64,000 bases of DNA. It comes from an uncultured Methanobrevibacter sp. (lineage in GTDB: Archaea > Methanobacteriota > Methanobacteria > Methanobacteriales > Methanobacteriaceae). The stretch is from contig NZ_CALGFC010000029.1 in the NCBI RefSeq assembly GCF_937881195.1, positions 8,586 through 72,585 of the forward strand, given 5' to 3'. The notes beneath the pieces were generated by a model. That model did no database searches. It was not told the DNA's origin and saw only the letters and a program-made list of their open reading frames with translations. Position numbers and translations under genes: made by a program. Positions 10,470 through 20,834 of this stretch are shown here, piece by piece; positions within the stretch are counted from its first letter, which is position 1, and each line of letters begins with the position of its first letter.

Positions 10470-11172
10470 GTTTATAATATTTTATAAATTTTATATATTT
10501 CATTTAATTTTATTTTTTTAGATTTAATAGGATTATATTGATTTCATTATACTCCTATTATTCTATTTTCAACAGGATTTTATAGATTATATGAATTTTA
10601 TATTTAATTTTATTTTTTAGATCTAATAATGGCTATTTATCTTTAATTAATTTGGTTTTAGACTTTTTAAAATCAAATTATATTTTCAATTATTTTTTTT
10701 AAAGTTTATTGAACTAATATTATATTTTTTAATTAGTAGTTAGTTTTAAGTTTGTTAATATTTATTTTATTTCTCTTTATAATCTTTTATTAAATTTTAT
10801 AATCTTTTATTAAATAAATACTATTAATTTGCCTTAAATAAATAAATTGTAAAAAATTTAAAGTTCTATGGTAAAAATATGGATAGGACAGTAATTTTAA
10901 TAATTAAATGTAAAAATAATAAATGAAAAATTCAATCTCTTCTGAATTAAGAAGATAATAATATATATTAGAATTAATAAAAATATTTTTATCTTTTATA
11001 ATATAATCCTATGATTTTTACATTTATCATAAAGATTAATTATTATGTATTTTGTGATTTAATTTGTAATTTATTATATAATTTCTGATTTATTTATATT
11101 CAATAATTTATTACATAATTTGGGTTATTATAAAAATTAATATTGATATGCTCATATTATAGAGGAAGATTT
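10470..11172. other. 703-base AT-rich spacer
   Basis: The block ATTTAATTTTATTTTTTAGAT occurs twice in near-identical form at about 10502-10523 and 10601-10621, with oligo-T runs suited to termination. A second duplicated block, ATAATCTTTTATTAAAT, is at about 10780-10815. I see no convincing ORF or structured RNA. Confidence 0.45.
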
Positions 11173-12006
11173 ATGGAAATAAAACTTAAAAAACAGATTG
11201 AGAATCTTCAAAGAGAAGTTGTTCTTAAATCAGTAGATTTAGATGATGATATCGATGATTTTGAAGTTGATATTGGTGCTTATGATGGGTATGATAAGCT
11301 TATAACTATTTCTCCGCGTTGTGTTAGATGTGATCTTTGTGTTGAAGAGTGTCCTGTTGATGCAATTTCTCCTTCTAGTGTGGTCAAAAAATCTAGAGTT
11401 GAAAATAATTGTGTTAAATGTGAAATTTGTGCACAAACCTGTCCCGTTTCTTGTATTTATGTAATGGATACTAAATCGACAATTAATAAAGAAGATAATA
11501 ATGTTGAATATTCTTTGAAAGAAGTAAAAGTTCCTCATCGTGTTCTTCGGATGGAAAATATTAGTATTGATAGAACTAAATGTAATAATTGTGGGAATTG
11601 TATTAAGTTCTGTCCTACAAAAGCTATTACTATTAAAGAAAAATCAATAATCGAAGCTGCTGATGATACTTCTTATCCTTATTTAGAGGATAAAGAATAT
11701 CCTTATATTGATAAAAAACTTTGTGTTGGTTGTGGGTCATGTGTTAATCTGTGTGATACTAATGCAATAACTTTGGATAGAATTTTAGGTCCTGTGATTG
11801 TAACTAAATCTCTTTGTATAGATCAAGATGCATGTGTACAATGTTATCTTTGTGAAGAATCTTGTCCTGTTGATGCTATTAAATTAGATGGCGAAAAAGT
11901 TGTATTAGATAATGACAAGTGTATTAGATGTAATGTATGCTCAAGTAAATGTCCAGTAAATGCTCTAAGCTTGAAAAATTTAACAAATAATGAGGAAATT
12001 GATTAA
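11173..12006 (+). CDS. Polyferredoxin with six [4Fe-4S] motifs
   Basis: This 277-residue ferredoxin-repeat protein, counted from ATG 11173, starts seven to ten bases after AGAGGAAG; an upstream in-frame start at 11143 has no such site. Six CxxCxxCxxxC motifs are visible, starting CVRCDLC, CVKCEIC, CNNCGNC, CVGCGSC, CVQCYLC and CIRCNVC. Cluster 4 ends CD rather than CP. The first 40 residues are acidic. It is probably an electron carrier between hydrogenase or formyl-methanofuran dehydrogenase modules, in keeping with eha and ftr upstream. The cluster number alone does not decide between FwdF-, MvhB- or Eha-like roles. It is shorter than a typical FwdF or MvhB. Confidence 0.85.
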   Translation: MEIKLKKQIENLQREVVLKSVDLDDDIDDFEVDIGAYDGYDKLITISPRCVRCDLCVEECPVDAISPSSVVKKSRVENNCVKCEICAQTCPVSCIYVMDTKSTINKEDNNVEYSLKEVKVPHRVLRMENISIDRTKCNNCGNCIKFCPTKAITIKEKSIIEAADDTSYPYLEDKEYPYIDKKLCVGCGSCVNLCDTNAITLDRILGPVIVTKSLCIDQDACVQCYLCEESCPVDAIKLDGEKVVLDNDKCIRCNVCSSKCPVNALSLKNLTNNEEID

Positions 12007-12206
12007 TTTAAAAGTAAATATATCTACTATTATTATTTATATTATTTATCTTAAAATTTATTTATAATTATCTATCTGTTATGATTTATATTAAAAAAAT
12101 CAATTGTTTTATAATTGTATATTCAATTTTAAGGAAAAATTATAAAAACACTAAAATTACAATGATTAAAAATTACTTAACTAAAATTATATTTTGAAGG
12201 GATTTT

Positions 12207-12842
12207 ATGAAAGCAAAAGAAATGATGGATAAAGATTTTATCTATGTATCACCAGAAGATACTGTAACTGATGTTTCTATAAAGATGGAAGAATCAAGAA
12301 GATTCACTACTCCGGTTGTTAGTCCTGATATGAAATTAATCGGTTGGATAACCTCATTAGATGTTACTAAGGGATTAAGAGAAGGAAAAAAAACTGCTTC
12401 TGAAATTATGCATCCAAAAGAAGAAATTCTATATATTCATGAGAATGATCCTTCTAGATTGGCAGTTATTGAAACTTCAAATCATAAATTAATAAGTATG
12501 CCTGTTATCAATCAGGAAGAGGTTGTTATAGGAGTAATCAGATCTTTTGATATTATTGATACATTATCTTCTCTTTATGATGTTAAAGTGTATAAACTTT
12601 ATGAAGCTATGCAACAAGAGCTTAAAGGGGTTACATGGGAAGAACTAATGGAAGCTTCAGCTATCATTACTCGTAGGGCAACTGGAAAACGTGTTAAAGC
12701 AGAAGATTATGAAAGAAATATTCGGAATGCTACCTTTGGGGAGGCAATATGGGCTACTGGAGGACTTGAAAAGTTTTTTGTTGGTTTAATTGCTGTTGGA
12801 GAACTTGTTATTGCAAGAAAAATAGGCAAAGCAAGAAAATAA
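12207..12842 (+). CDS. CBS-domain pair protein with extra C-terminal domain
   Basis: This 211-residue protein has two CBS repeats. One begins MKAKEMMDKDFIYVSPEDTV and contains VIGWITSLDVT-like sequence. The second starts at TASEIMHPKEEILYIHEND (about residue 66). CBS pairs bind adenosyl ligands and sense energy state. Residues about 130-211 form a separate helical domain (YEAMQQELKGVTWEELMEASAIITRR...) that I cannot name with certainty. The ATG at 12207 follows GAAGGGATTTT. Its location after eha, ftr and polyferredoxin genes suggests regulation or assembly of that energy module, but this is inferred only from position. Confidence 0.75.
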   Translation: MKAKEMMDKDFIYVSPEDTVTDVSIKMEESRRFTTPVVSPDMKLIGWITSLDVTKGLREGKKTASEIMHPKEEILYIHENDPSRLAVIETSNHKLISMPVINQEEVVIGVIRSFDIIDTLSSLYDVKVYKLYEAMQQELKGVTWEELMEASAIITRRATGKRVKAEDYERNIRNATFGEAIWATGGLEKFFVGLIAVGELVIARKIGKARK

Positions 12843-12871
12843 TGTATTTTAGTTAATTATTGAGGATTACA

Positions 12872-13879
12872 ATGAGTAAAAATAATTTTAATGAATATCA
12901 GGGAAAAACAGTTCTTGTGACTGGTGGAGCAGGATGTGTTGGTAGTAATTTATCTAAAAAAATATCAGAATTAGGTGCAGAAAAAGTCATTATTTTAGAT
13001 AATTTATCATCTGCTTATGAATGGAATATACCAAAAAATGACAATATTGAGTTTGTTAAAGGAGATATTCTTGATGAATCTGTTCTAAAAAGAGTTTTTA
13101 AAGAAAGACCATCTCATGTTTTTCATCTAGCAGCTCATTTTGCGAATCAAAATAGTGTTGATAATCCTGAGAAAGATTTAATGGTTAATGGGATTGGTAT
13201 CCTTAAAGTACTTCAACATGCTCAGTTGATTGGTGTAGAACGTTTTGTTTATTCTTCTTCTGGTTGTGGTGTTTATGGTCTTGATTCTAAGATGCCTTTT
13301 GAAGAACATGATATATCTATTTCATTACACACTCCTTACCAAGTAACTAAACTCCTTGGAGAGCTTTATACTAATTATTTTAATAATCTTTATGAAATGC
13401 CAATTGTAAATGCAAGATTTTTCAATGTTTTTGGTCCTGGTGAAGTTCCAGGTAAATATAGGAATGTAATTCCTAATTTTTTCTATTGGTCTATGACAAA
13501 TCAAGCACTTCCGATTACTGGAGATGGGAGTGAAACTAGGGATTGGACATTTGTTGGAGATATTGTTAATGGTCTTTTAGCTATGGGGATTGAAGAAAAA
13601 GCTATTGGTGAAGCTATTAATCTAGGCTCTAGTAAGGATCATCAAGTTATTGATATGGCTAATAAAGTAAATAGTTTGACTGGAAATAAAGAAGGTATTT
13701 CTTATAGGGCTAGAAGAAATTGGGATGCTAAAAATAAACTTTTATCTTCCATCGATAAAGCTAAAGATATCTTAAACTATAAACCATCAGTTTCATTTGA
13801 TGAAGGACTTGAATATACATACAAATGGTTTAAAGATAATTGGGATGATATTGAAGAAAGCGCAGAATTTGATTATTAA
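12872..13879 (+). CDS. NAD-dependent nucleotide-sugar epimerase/dehydratase (extended SDR)
   Basis: This 335-residue extended short-chain dehydrogenase starts at ATG 12872 with TGAGGA just before it; an in-frame TTG at 12860 is less likely. The Rossmann motif is VTGGAGCVGSNL (about residues 13-24). Catalytic residues are seen in YSSSGCGVYG (Ser) and PYQVTKLLGE (YxxxK). NVFGPGEVPGKYRNVIP and the DWTFVGDIVNG block are typical of GDP-mannose dehydratase or UDP-sugar 4-epimerase relatives. It probably makes an activated sugar for pseudomurein-associated polysaccharide or protein glycosylation. A glycosyltransferase and a surface adhesin lie nearby. Confidence 0.85.
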   Translation: MSKNNFNEYQGKTVLVTGGAGCVGSNLSKKISELGAEKVIILDNLSSAYEWNIPKNDNIEFVKGDILDESVLKRVFKERPSHVFHLAAHFANQNSVDNPEKDLMVNGIGILKVLQHAQLIGVERFVYSSSGCGVYGLDSKMPFEEHDISISLHTPYQVTKLLGELYTNYFNNLYEMPIVNARFFNVFGPGEVPGKYRNVIPNFFYWSMTNQALPITGDGSETRDWTFVGDIVNGLLAMGIEEKAIGEAINLGSSKDHQVIDMANKVNSLTGNKEGISYRARRNWDAKNKLLSSIDKAKDILNYKPSVSFDEGLEYTYKWFKDNWDDIEESAEFDY

Positions 13880-13883
13880 ATTA

Positions 13884-14010
13884 AATAATTTTTAATATTA
13901 ATTTTTTAATATTAATTTTTTTAATATTACTTTTTCAATATTACTTTTTTAATATTACTTTTTCAATATTAATTTTTTAATATTAAATTTTTTAATATTG
14001 AATATTTAAT
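13884..14010 (+). repeat. Degenerate 17-19-bp tandem repeat
   Basis: About seven units of the type TTTTTAATATTAATT/ACTT occur in a row after the epimerase gene. They vary in T-run length and in AATATTAA versus AATATTAC. The T-runs may also end transcription. Confidence 0.65.
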
Positions 14011-14068
14011 TTTATTTTTATTTTTTTTAATTATTTTTTAATATGGTTTATAAATTGGAGGTTTAAAG

Positions 14069-14491
14069 ATGGATTTTAATGATTGTGTTGATTTTGCAAA
14101 TGAAAACCCTGTAGCATGGTTAGCTACTTCTGAAGATAATCAACCTCATGTTAGAGCTATGGGTATGTGGTATGCTGATGAGACTGGTTTTTATTTTCAA
14201 TCATCTTCTATGAAAGAATTAGTTAATCAAATTAAAAATAATAATAAAATTGAAATAGCATTTTTCAAACCTGATGAAGGTACTGGAACAATGCTTCGTG
14301 TTGAAGGGAAAGCAGAGATTATTGATGACTTTGAAATGAAAAAACTTTGTTTAGAAGATAGGCCATTTTTAAAAGATTTTGGTTTAACTGCTGAAAGTGA
14401 TGAACTTTTTATATTCCGAATTTCTTCTGGAAAAGCTTATTTTTGGACAATGGCTACTAATCTTGATCCGAAAGATATTATTGAATTTTAG
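14069..14491 (+). CDS. Pyridoxamine 5'-phosphate oxidase-fold flavin-binding protein
   Basis: This 140-residue protein has the split-barrel PPOx-type fold. It begins MDFNDCVDFANENPVAWLAT, then PHVRAMGMWYADETGFYFQSSS and LVNQIKNNNKIEIAFFKP, a pattern I associate with small FMN- or F420-binding PPOx-like proteins. The expected role is redox chemistry on an unknown small substrate or flavin storage. It is about the usual length for single-domain members. ATG 14069 follows GGAGGTTTAAAG. The gene has its own spacer on both sides. Confidence 0.75.
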   Translation: MDFNDCVDFANENPVAWLATSEDNQPHVRAMGMWYADETGFYFQSSSMKELVNQIKNNNKIEIAFFKPDEGTGTMLRVEGKAEIIDDFEMKKLCLEDRPFLKDFGLTAESDELFIFRISSGKAYFWTMATNLDPKDIIEF

Positions 14492-14529
14492 ATTTTTATA
14501 ATTTTTGTTTGTTTTCATTATTTATTAAA

Positions 14530-14625
14530 TATTAATTAATAATTTGTTAAATATTGACTAATAATTTGTTAAATATTAATTAATAATTTGTTAAATATTG
14601 ACTAAAAATTTATTAAATATTGATT
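14530..14625 (+). repeat. Four-copy 22-bp tandem repeat
   Basis: Units of the form TAATAATTTGTTAAATATTG alternate between endings GAC and AAT. The last copy is degenerate. It lies between the PPOx-like gene and the glycosyltransferase gene. Confidence 0.7.
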
Positions 14626-14728
14626 AACAATTAAAATTTCATTAATTTTGTATTTTGATATTTTATTATTGATTATTTTAGGAAATTTAGAGAATATTTT
14701 TTATTTTACATCTATTAGAGTGAATATT

Positions 14729-15934
14729 ATGAAAATTTTAGTTATTCAGGAGTCTGACTGGTTAGAAAGAAACCCACATCAGCAACATCATCTTATGGAT
14801 AGAATGGCTGTAAGGGGGCATGAAATTCATGTTATCGATTATCCTATTGATTGGCCAAAGGACAAATCAGATAATAGTTTAGTTTATCCTAAAAAAACTT
14901 TTCATAATGTTTCTAAAGTTGATGAAAGGGCCAATATACAGGTTATTCGTCCAAGTTTTATTAAACTTCCAGTTATTAGTTATTTATCATTAGCTAATTC
15001 TCATAAAAAGGAAATAAAAAAACAGATTAAAGATTTCAAACCTGATGTTATTATTGCGCTTGGTCTTATGAATGCTTATATAGCTTCTAAAATTGCTAAA
15101 AAAGAGAACATACCTTTTGTTTATTACCTTATCGATGTTTTATACACTTTAATTCCGGAAAAAGCTTTTCAATCATTTGGTAAAATGATTAATAAAAAAG
15201 CAGTTTCTAACTCTGATCTTGTTATTACAATTAATGAACAGTTAAAAAGTTTAGCTATTGATTTAGGGTCAAATAAAAATGAAACTATTGTAATTGATGC
15301 AGGAATTGATTTTGATTCTTATAATCCAGATTTAGATGATTTTAAAATAAGAAATGAATTAAATATTGCTGAAAATGATATTGTTCTTTTTTTCATGGGA
15401 TGGATTTATGATTTTGCAGGTATGAAAGAATTAGCTATTGAATTAGGTAAAAGAAAAAATGAATATCCAAACATCAAAATTGTCATAGTTGGTGATGGTG
15501 ATGCTTATGAAGATATACTAAAAATTAAAGAGGATTATAATTTATCTGGTCAATTAATATTAACCGGTAAACAACCTTATACTAAAATCCCCGAGTTTTT
15601 AAGTTTAGCTGATTTTTGCCTTCTTCCAGCTTATATTGATGAAGAAATTATGCAGGATATTGTTCCAATTAAATTATATGAATATTTAGCTATGAAAAAA
15701 GTTGTTATTGCAACTAAACTTCCAGGAATATTCAAAGAATTTGGAGAGTCTAATGGTATTGTTTATGTTAATGAAGCTAAAGATGTTTTAGAAAGTGTTA
15801 AATCTATTATAAAAAATGGAAACTATGAAGATATAGCTAATTCTGGTCGTGATTTTGTTAAAGATAATGATTGGAATGTTATTACAGATAATTTCGAAAA
15901 GGTCTTATATGACTTAATTAAAAAAGAAAATTAA
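14729..15934 (+). CDS. GT4-type glycosyltransferase
   Basis: The protein has 401 residues from ATG 14729 (MKILVIQESDWLERNP). An in-frame TTG at 14648 would add an unlikely 27-residue hydrophobic leader. The N-terminal half has the acceptor-binding HQQHHLMDRMAVRGHEIHVID region. The C-terminal half has the GT-B donor-binding sequence: IVIVGDGDAYEDILKI, LILTGKQPYTKIPEFLSLADFCLLPAY and KLYEYLAMKKVVIATKLPGI. The E-x7-E type motif is partly altered (DEEIMQDIVPIKLYEYLA). It is predicted to be a cytoplasmic retaining glycosyltransferase building a surface glycan or glycolipid, in line with the epimerase upstream and the adhesin downstream. Confidence 0.85.
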   Translation: MKILVIQESDWLERNPHQQHHLMDRMAVRGHEIHVIDYPIDWPKDKSDNSLVYPKKTFHNVSKVDERANIQVIRPSFIKLPVISYLSLANSHKKEIKKQIKDFKPDVIIALGLMNAYIASKIAKKENIPFVYYLIDVLYTLIPEKAFQSFGKMINKKAVSNSDLVITINEQLKSLAIDLGSNKNETIVIDAGIDFDSYNPDLDDFKIRNELNIAENDIVLFFMGWIYDFAGMKELAIELGKRKNEYPNIKIVIVGDGDAYEDILKIKEDYNLSGQLILTGKQPYTKIPEFLSLADFCLLPAYIDEEIMQDIVPIKLYEYLAMKKVVIATKLPGIFKEFGESNGIVYVNEAKDVLESVKSIIKNGNYEDIANSGRDFVKDNDWNVITDNFEKVLYDLIKKEN

Positions 15935-17026
15935 ATTTCATCAGTTTATATTATTTTTATTAAAAAGTATATTATTTTAATACTTACTATTTTTTTATTA
16001 AAATTTTTCATTGTTTTATTACATACTATCTTTTTTATTAAAAAATATATTATTTTAATACTTACTATCTTTTTAATTAATTTTTGTTTCGGTCTATTTT
16101 TTCATTTTTAATTATTAAAATGATAGAATGTTTCAATCTATATTAACAATGTTTACTTACATTTATTTTTAGTTTCACTTAAATTTAGTAATCTTTATAT
16201 TATACTTTATATCTATTATAATTAGAATGAAATATTTTGATTATATTATTAAATTTAAAAATTATTGTATTTTATTTCGATAAGATATTTTTTTATTTGG
16301 GGGGTTAAAATATTATATTATTGGATTAATTTACTACTTATTGCTCTTTTTCTATTGCTATATTTGAATTGTAATATAATCCTTTAATTTAGCTATAACT
16401 GATTTTTGATTGTATAATATATTGATTGGAATAAAATTTTATAGTTATTAAATTATTCAATAATTAAGGCATTTTTATAGGTTTTTATTTGTATTATTGG
16501 TTTATTATTTACCTTTTTATATTATTTATCTATAATTTTATTATATATTTTTTAGATTATGATATTCTATTTTTTAGATTAGGATATTCTATTTTTTAGA
16601 TTATTTATAATAATAAAAATTTTTTGCCTATAGTATAATAACCTTAAATTATTAAATTTTCTTTAGAATTAATATTTAGTCTTTTTAAAATTCTATTTTT
16701 AAATTACTTATATTATATCTTATTGATTTTTTTAAATAAATTTAATATAAAAATTTTTTCAGTTTTACTGATTTAATAATCTTTGTTTATTAATTTAAAC
16801 ATTTTTAATTCTAATTTTAATAATATAAGCATTCTTAACTTGAATTTAAATGACAATTAAATTAATTATTATCACTATTATTAAGATTAATTTTACTGGT
16901 TAAATTTAATTATTAAAAATATTGTTAATTTAATTTTCAATTTTTTAGAAAAAATTTAATTAATCTAATTTTAAATTTTTTAGATTATTATTTTTTTATT
17001 TATATAAATATTGGGGGGATTTATAA
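15935..17026. other. 1.1-kb spacer before the adhesin gene
   Basis: It contains repeated blocks around AAATATATTATTTTAATACTTACTAT (about 15960-16080), a 24-base repeat TTCTATTTTTTAGATTA... at about 16540-16605, and an isolated G6 run at 16299-16304. The G-run resembles a strong ribosome-binding site. It is followed five bases later by an ATA codon and 25 hydrophobic codons, which could be a decayed signal peptide of an adhesin gene. No intact gene is seen. Confidence 0.45.
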
Positions 17027-20000
17027 ATGATTAAAAAAAATTCTAGGCATTTTAGTTATATTACTATTTTATTATTATTTTTAGCTTTTGTTTCATTTAC
17101 ATCTGTTAATGGAGCAAATCCTATTCATATTAATAATTCTACTGATGGTGGAATAAAAAATGCAGTTGATAGTTTAAATAATAATGATACATTACTTTTA
17201 GATAATGGTGTCTATTTTGGTGAAAATAATACTAATATACAAGTAAATAAAAATATTACTATAATTGGTAAAGATAAACAAAACACTATTATTGATGGTA
17301 AAGGTATTTCAGGTATTTTCAACATTTCTAGTGGGAATTCTATAACATTAATAAATATTACAATTAAAAATGGTCATTCTAATAGGGGTGGTGCAATTTA
17401 TTCTGAGGGCACTATAACTCTAGAAAATTGTATTTTTATGAATAATACTGTGGATTATGATCCTTATGGTAATAATTATGGCGGTGCTATTGCTGTTTTT
17501 AGTGATGTTAATGATGTAAATATTATCAATTCTACATTTGATTCTAATAATGCAATTGGGCCTGGCGGAGCTATATATTTTGATGGAAAAGTTAATGGGA
17601 TTAATATAATCAATTCTAGCTTTTATAATAATACCTGTTATGTAGGTGGGGCTATATTTTTTAATAATTCTGTAAGTGGTAATACTCGTATTTCAAATTC
17701 TAAATTTGAAAATAACAATGCTAATGGGCCTGGTGGAGCTATTTGTTTTTACAATAATGTAAGTGGTTTTATAAGTATTGTTGATTCTTATTTTATTGAA
17801 AATCATGCTTTTGGTGTTGGTGGTGCTATTTATTTTTTAGCTAGTGTCAATTCTAGCATCGATATATTTAATTCTATTTTTAATAAAAATAATGTTAGTG
17901 GACCTGGTGGAGCTATTCAATTTGATAGTAATGTTAATGGTAATTTAACTATTTTCAATTCATCATTTGAGAATAATAGTGTTTCAAGTGGAATTGGGGG
18001 CGCTATTGGTTTTAATAGTTATTTATTAGGCAATTTAATTATTATTAAATCTAATTTTAACAGTAATAATATCAATGGTCCTGGCGGAGCTATCTATTTT
18101 GGAAATGATCTTTTAGGAAACGTTATTATTATCAATAGCACTTTTAACAAAAATAATGCTTCTGGTATGGGTGGAGCTATTAATTTTTGTAATATATTTG
18201 GTAATTTGACTATATTTAATTCTTCTTTTAGTTCAAATAAATTGAATGGTCCTGGTGGTGCTATTTTTGTTAATAATATTTATGGTAATGTAGATATTAT
18301 TAAATCTAATTTTAATAATAATTCTGCTGTAGGTATTGGTGGGGCAATTTCTTTTGGTCTTATTGATGGTAATTTGACTATATGTGATTCTTCTTTTAAT
18401 TTCAATAATGTTAGTGGTCCTGGTGGTGCTTTATACTTTGGTAATTATATTGGAGGTAATTTACTTATCATAAATTCAAGCTTTAATAATAATTCTGCAG
18501 GAGGTGTTGGTGCAGCTATTAGTTTTAGTAGTATTTTGGGCAATATGTCTATTATTAGTTCTTCTTTTGATTGTAATAATCTTTTAGGAGGTACTGGTGG
18601 TGCTATTAATTTTTTAGATGTTAAGGGTAATTTTTTAATAAAAAATTCTACTTTTATCTCTAATTATGCTAAATATGGTCCTGGTGGTGCTATAAATACA
18701 GGAGTTATTTATAATAATGTAACTATTACTGATTCTAAATTTGATAATAATGGTGCTGATGGTCCTGGTGGGGCTATTTCGTTTAATGATATTTATGGTA
18801 ATTTAATTGTATCTAATTCTACATTTAACTATAATAATGGTAGTGGAACTGCTGGTGCTATTTATTTTTGTACTATTGGGGGTAATTTTACTCTAAAAAA
18901 TTCTAACTTTAATTTCAACAATGTTAATGGTCCTGGTGGGGCTATTGCTTCTAGTATTATATATGGTGATGTAAATATAATAAATTGTTTATTAAATGAT
19001 AATAATGCAGGTTCTCCTGGAGGGGCTATATACTTTGCAGATATAATTGGTAATGTGAATTTTACTAATTCTAGCTTTAATAATAACAATGCTAATTATC
19101 CTGGTGGTGCTATTTACTTCACTAGTATCTCAGGAAATTTTTCAATTATCAAATCTAATTTTGATAGTAATAGTATTTTGTTTAATGGCCCTGGAGGGGC
19201 TATTTATGTTGACAATGATATTTTAGGTAATTTATTTATCATAAACTCTTCTTTCGCCAATAATAAAGCTTTTGGTCCTGGTGGAGCGATTTACATTAAT
19301 GGAATTATAAATAATCTTAATATTGATTATTCAACATTTATTAATAATAGTGCTGATATTGGGGGTGGTGCTATTTATATTGTTGGTGAGATTATTAATG
19401 GTACTAAAATTAACCATTCTACTTTTATAAATAATTTTGTCAGTGGTTTTGGTGGTGCTATTTATATTAAAGGTAATCAAATTGAAATATCTAACTCTAA
19501 ATTTAATAATAATTTTGCAACAGAAAAAGGAGGAGCTATATATAATGAAGAAACAATTAATTTAACAATTGAAGATTCAAACTTTACAAATAATACTGCA
19601 ATAATGGGAGGAGCAATTTATATTTATGGATCTCAGAATATAACTGTTATGTCCTGTAATATTATAAATAACACTCATAGTATTGATATTGATAATAGTG
19701 AAAATGTGTTTATTGTTTATAATAGATTGTTTAACAATAATTTTTATGATTTAAATGTTACAAATAGTGAAGTCATAGCAGATTATAATTGGTGGGGAAA
19801 CAATACTCCGTCTGCATATTATGGGATTTTATTAAATAACTATTTTATTGTAAATATTACCAATACTACTCCTGTGGCTTATGAAGGTTTAGCATTATTT
19901 AAATATGTTTTTAGATTAAATGATAATAGTAATTTTGATTCTTCAAAATTGCCTTATTTTGAGTGTTTAGTCGATTTAAACACCTCATGTGTTGTTAATT

Positions 20001-20731
20001 CTTTTGATGCTAGATTTAATGATAATTTAACTTTATATTCTGGAATTCTAAATTGTTTCACTAGCTACAACTTTTTAATTGATAATGAAAATGTTACTTT
20101 AAGCTTATTTTCAACTAAAAAGAATACTAAAATTAGTATATATGCACCTACTATAAATCAAGGTAAAAAAACTTATATTAAAATTATATTGACTGATTCT
20201 CAGGGTAATCCTTTGGCTTATCAATCTGTTAATATTATTATTAATAAAAAAACATATTTCAAAAAAACTAATAATCAAGGAGTTGCGATTTTTAATATTC
20301 CTTCTTTAAAAGGTGGAAAGTATAAGATTAGTGCAATGTATGATGGAGATATTATTTATTCATCTATTAATACTTCAAAATATCAAATTGTAAACCCTAA
20401 AGTTGATTTAGCTATTTTAAAAATTAAAAAAATTAGAAATACTCATAATCGGCAAGTAAGTAAATATATTGTTACAATTGAGAATAAAGGTAGTTTGAAA
20501 TCTAAGAAAACACAATTAAAGTTATGGCATATTCGTAAAGGAATTAAAATTCGAGCTAAATATATAAATATAAAACCTATATCTGGAAATAAGAAGATAA
20601 ATATTGTTGTTACTTATTATCCAGATAAAGCTCACCATAAATATTGTAAAAAACAGTATTTTATTTTAAATCCTAAAAAAACAATGAATGAAATAACTTA
20701 CAAGAATAATAAAAAGGTTTTATTAATATAA
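17027..20731 (+). CDS. Secreted adhesin-like protein with right-handed beta-helix GGAI repeats
   Basis: This 1234-residue surface protein has an N-terminal signal peptide (about residues 1-30, Lys-rich start then ILLLFLAFVSFTSVNGA). A parallel beta-helix follows from about residue 30 to 900, with about 27 repeats ending GGAIYF or variants. Each repeat is 32-36 residues and rich in Asn, Ser and Thr, with many N-x-S/T sequons. NWWGNNTP at about 920 resembles the end of such domains. After it comes an Ig-like domain (about 1035-1125; ILTDSQGNPLAYQSVNI) and a basic CARDB-like C-terminal domain. I see no clear C-terminal membrane anchor. This architecture is typical of Methanobrevibacter adhesin-like proteins thought to contact host, protozoan or bacterial partners. 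ATG 17027 follows GGGGGGATTTATAA. Confidence 0.88.
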   Translation: MIKKNSRHFSYITILLLFLAFVSFTSVNGANPIHINNSTDGGIKNAVDSLNNNDTLLLDNGVYFGENNTNIQVNKNITIIGKDKQNTIIDGKGISGIFNISSGNSITLINITIKNGHSNRGGAIYSEGTITLENCIFMNNTVDYDPYGNNYGGAIAVFSDVNDVNIINSTFDSNNAIGPGGAIYFDGKVNGINIINSSFYNNTCYVGGAIFFNNSVSGNTRISNSKFENNNANGPGGAICFYNNVSGFISIVDSYFIENHAFGVGGAIYFLASVNSSIDIFNSIFNKNNVSGPGGAIQFDSNVNGNLTIFNSSFENNSVSSGIGGAIGFNSYLLGNLIIIKSNFNSNNINGPGGAIYFGNDLLGNVIIINSTFNKNNASGMGGAINFCNIFGNLTIFNSSFSSNKLNGPGGAIFVNNIYGNVDIIKSNFNNNSAVGIGGAISFGLIDGNLTICDSSFNFNNVSGPGGALYFGNYIGGNLLIINSSFNNNSAGGVGAAISFSSILGNMSIISSSFDCNNLLGGTGGAINFLDVKGNFLIKNSTFISNYAKYGPGGAINTGVIYNNVTITDSKFDNNGADGPGGAISFNDIYGNLIVSNSTFNYNNGSGTAGAIYFCTIGGNFTLKNSNFNFNNVNGPGGAIASSIIYGDVNIINCLLNDNNAGSPGGAIYFADIIGNVNFTNSSFNNNNANYPGGAIYFTSISGNFSIIKSNFDSNSILFNGPGGAIYVDNDILGNLFIINSSFANNKAFGPGGAIYINGIINNLNIDYSTFINNSADIGGGAIYIVGEIINGTKINHSTFINNFVSGFGGAIYIKGNQIEISNSKFNNNFATEKGGAIYNEETINLTIEDSNFTNNTAIMGGAIYIYGSQNITVMSCNIINNTHSIDIDNSENVFIVYNRLFNNNFYDLNVTNSEVIADYNWWGNNTPSAYYGILLNNYFIVNITNTTPVAYEGLALFKYVFRLNDNSNFDSSKLPYFECLVDLNTSCVVNSFDARFNDNLTLYSGILNCFTSYNFLIDNENVTLSLFSTKKNTKISIYAPTINQGKKTYIKIILTDSQGNPLAYQSVNIIINKKTYFKKTNNQGVAIFNIPSLKGGKYKISAMYDGDIIYSSINTSKYQIVNPKVDLAILKIKKIRNTHNRQVSKYIVTIENKGSLKSKKTQLKLWHIRKGIKIRAKYINIKPISGNKKINIVVTYYPDKAHHKYCKKQYFILNPKKTMNEITYKNNKKVLLI

Positions 20732-20834
20732 AACTTTTATTTTATTTTTTATGATTATTTATTTTATAAAAAATTATTTATATCATCTAAAACATAATTA
20801 ATAAATATATAAAGAAGCTATAAAAGGTGATTTT

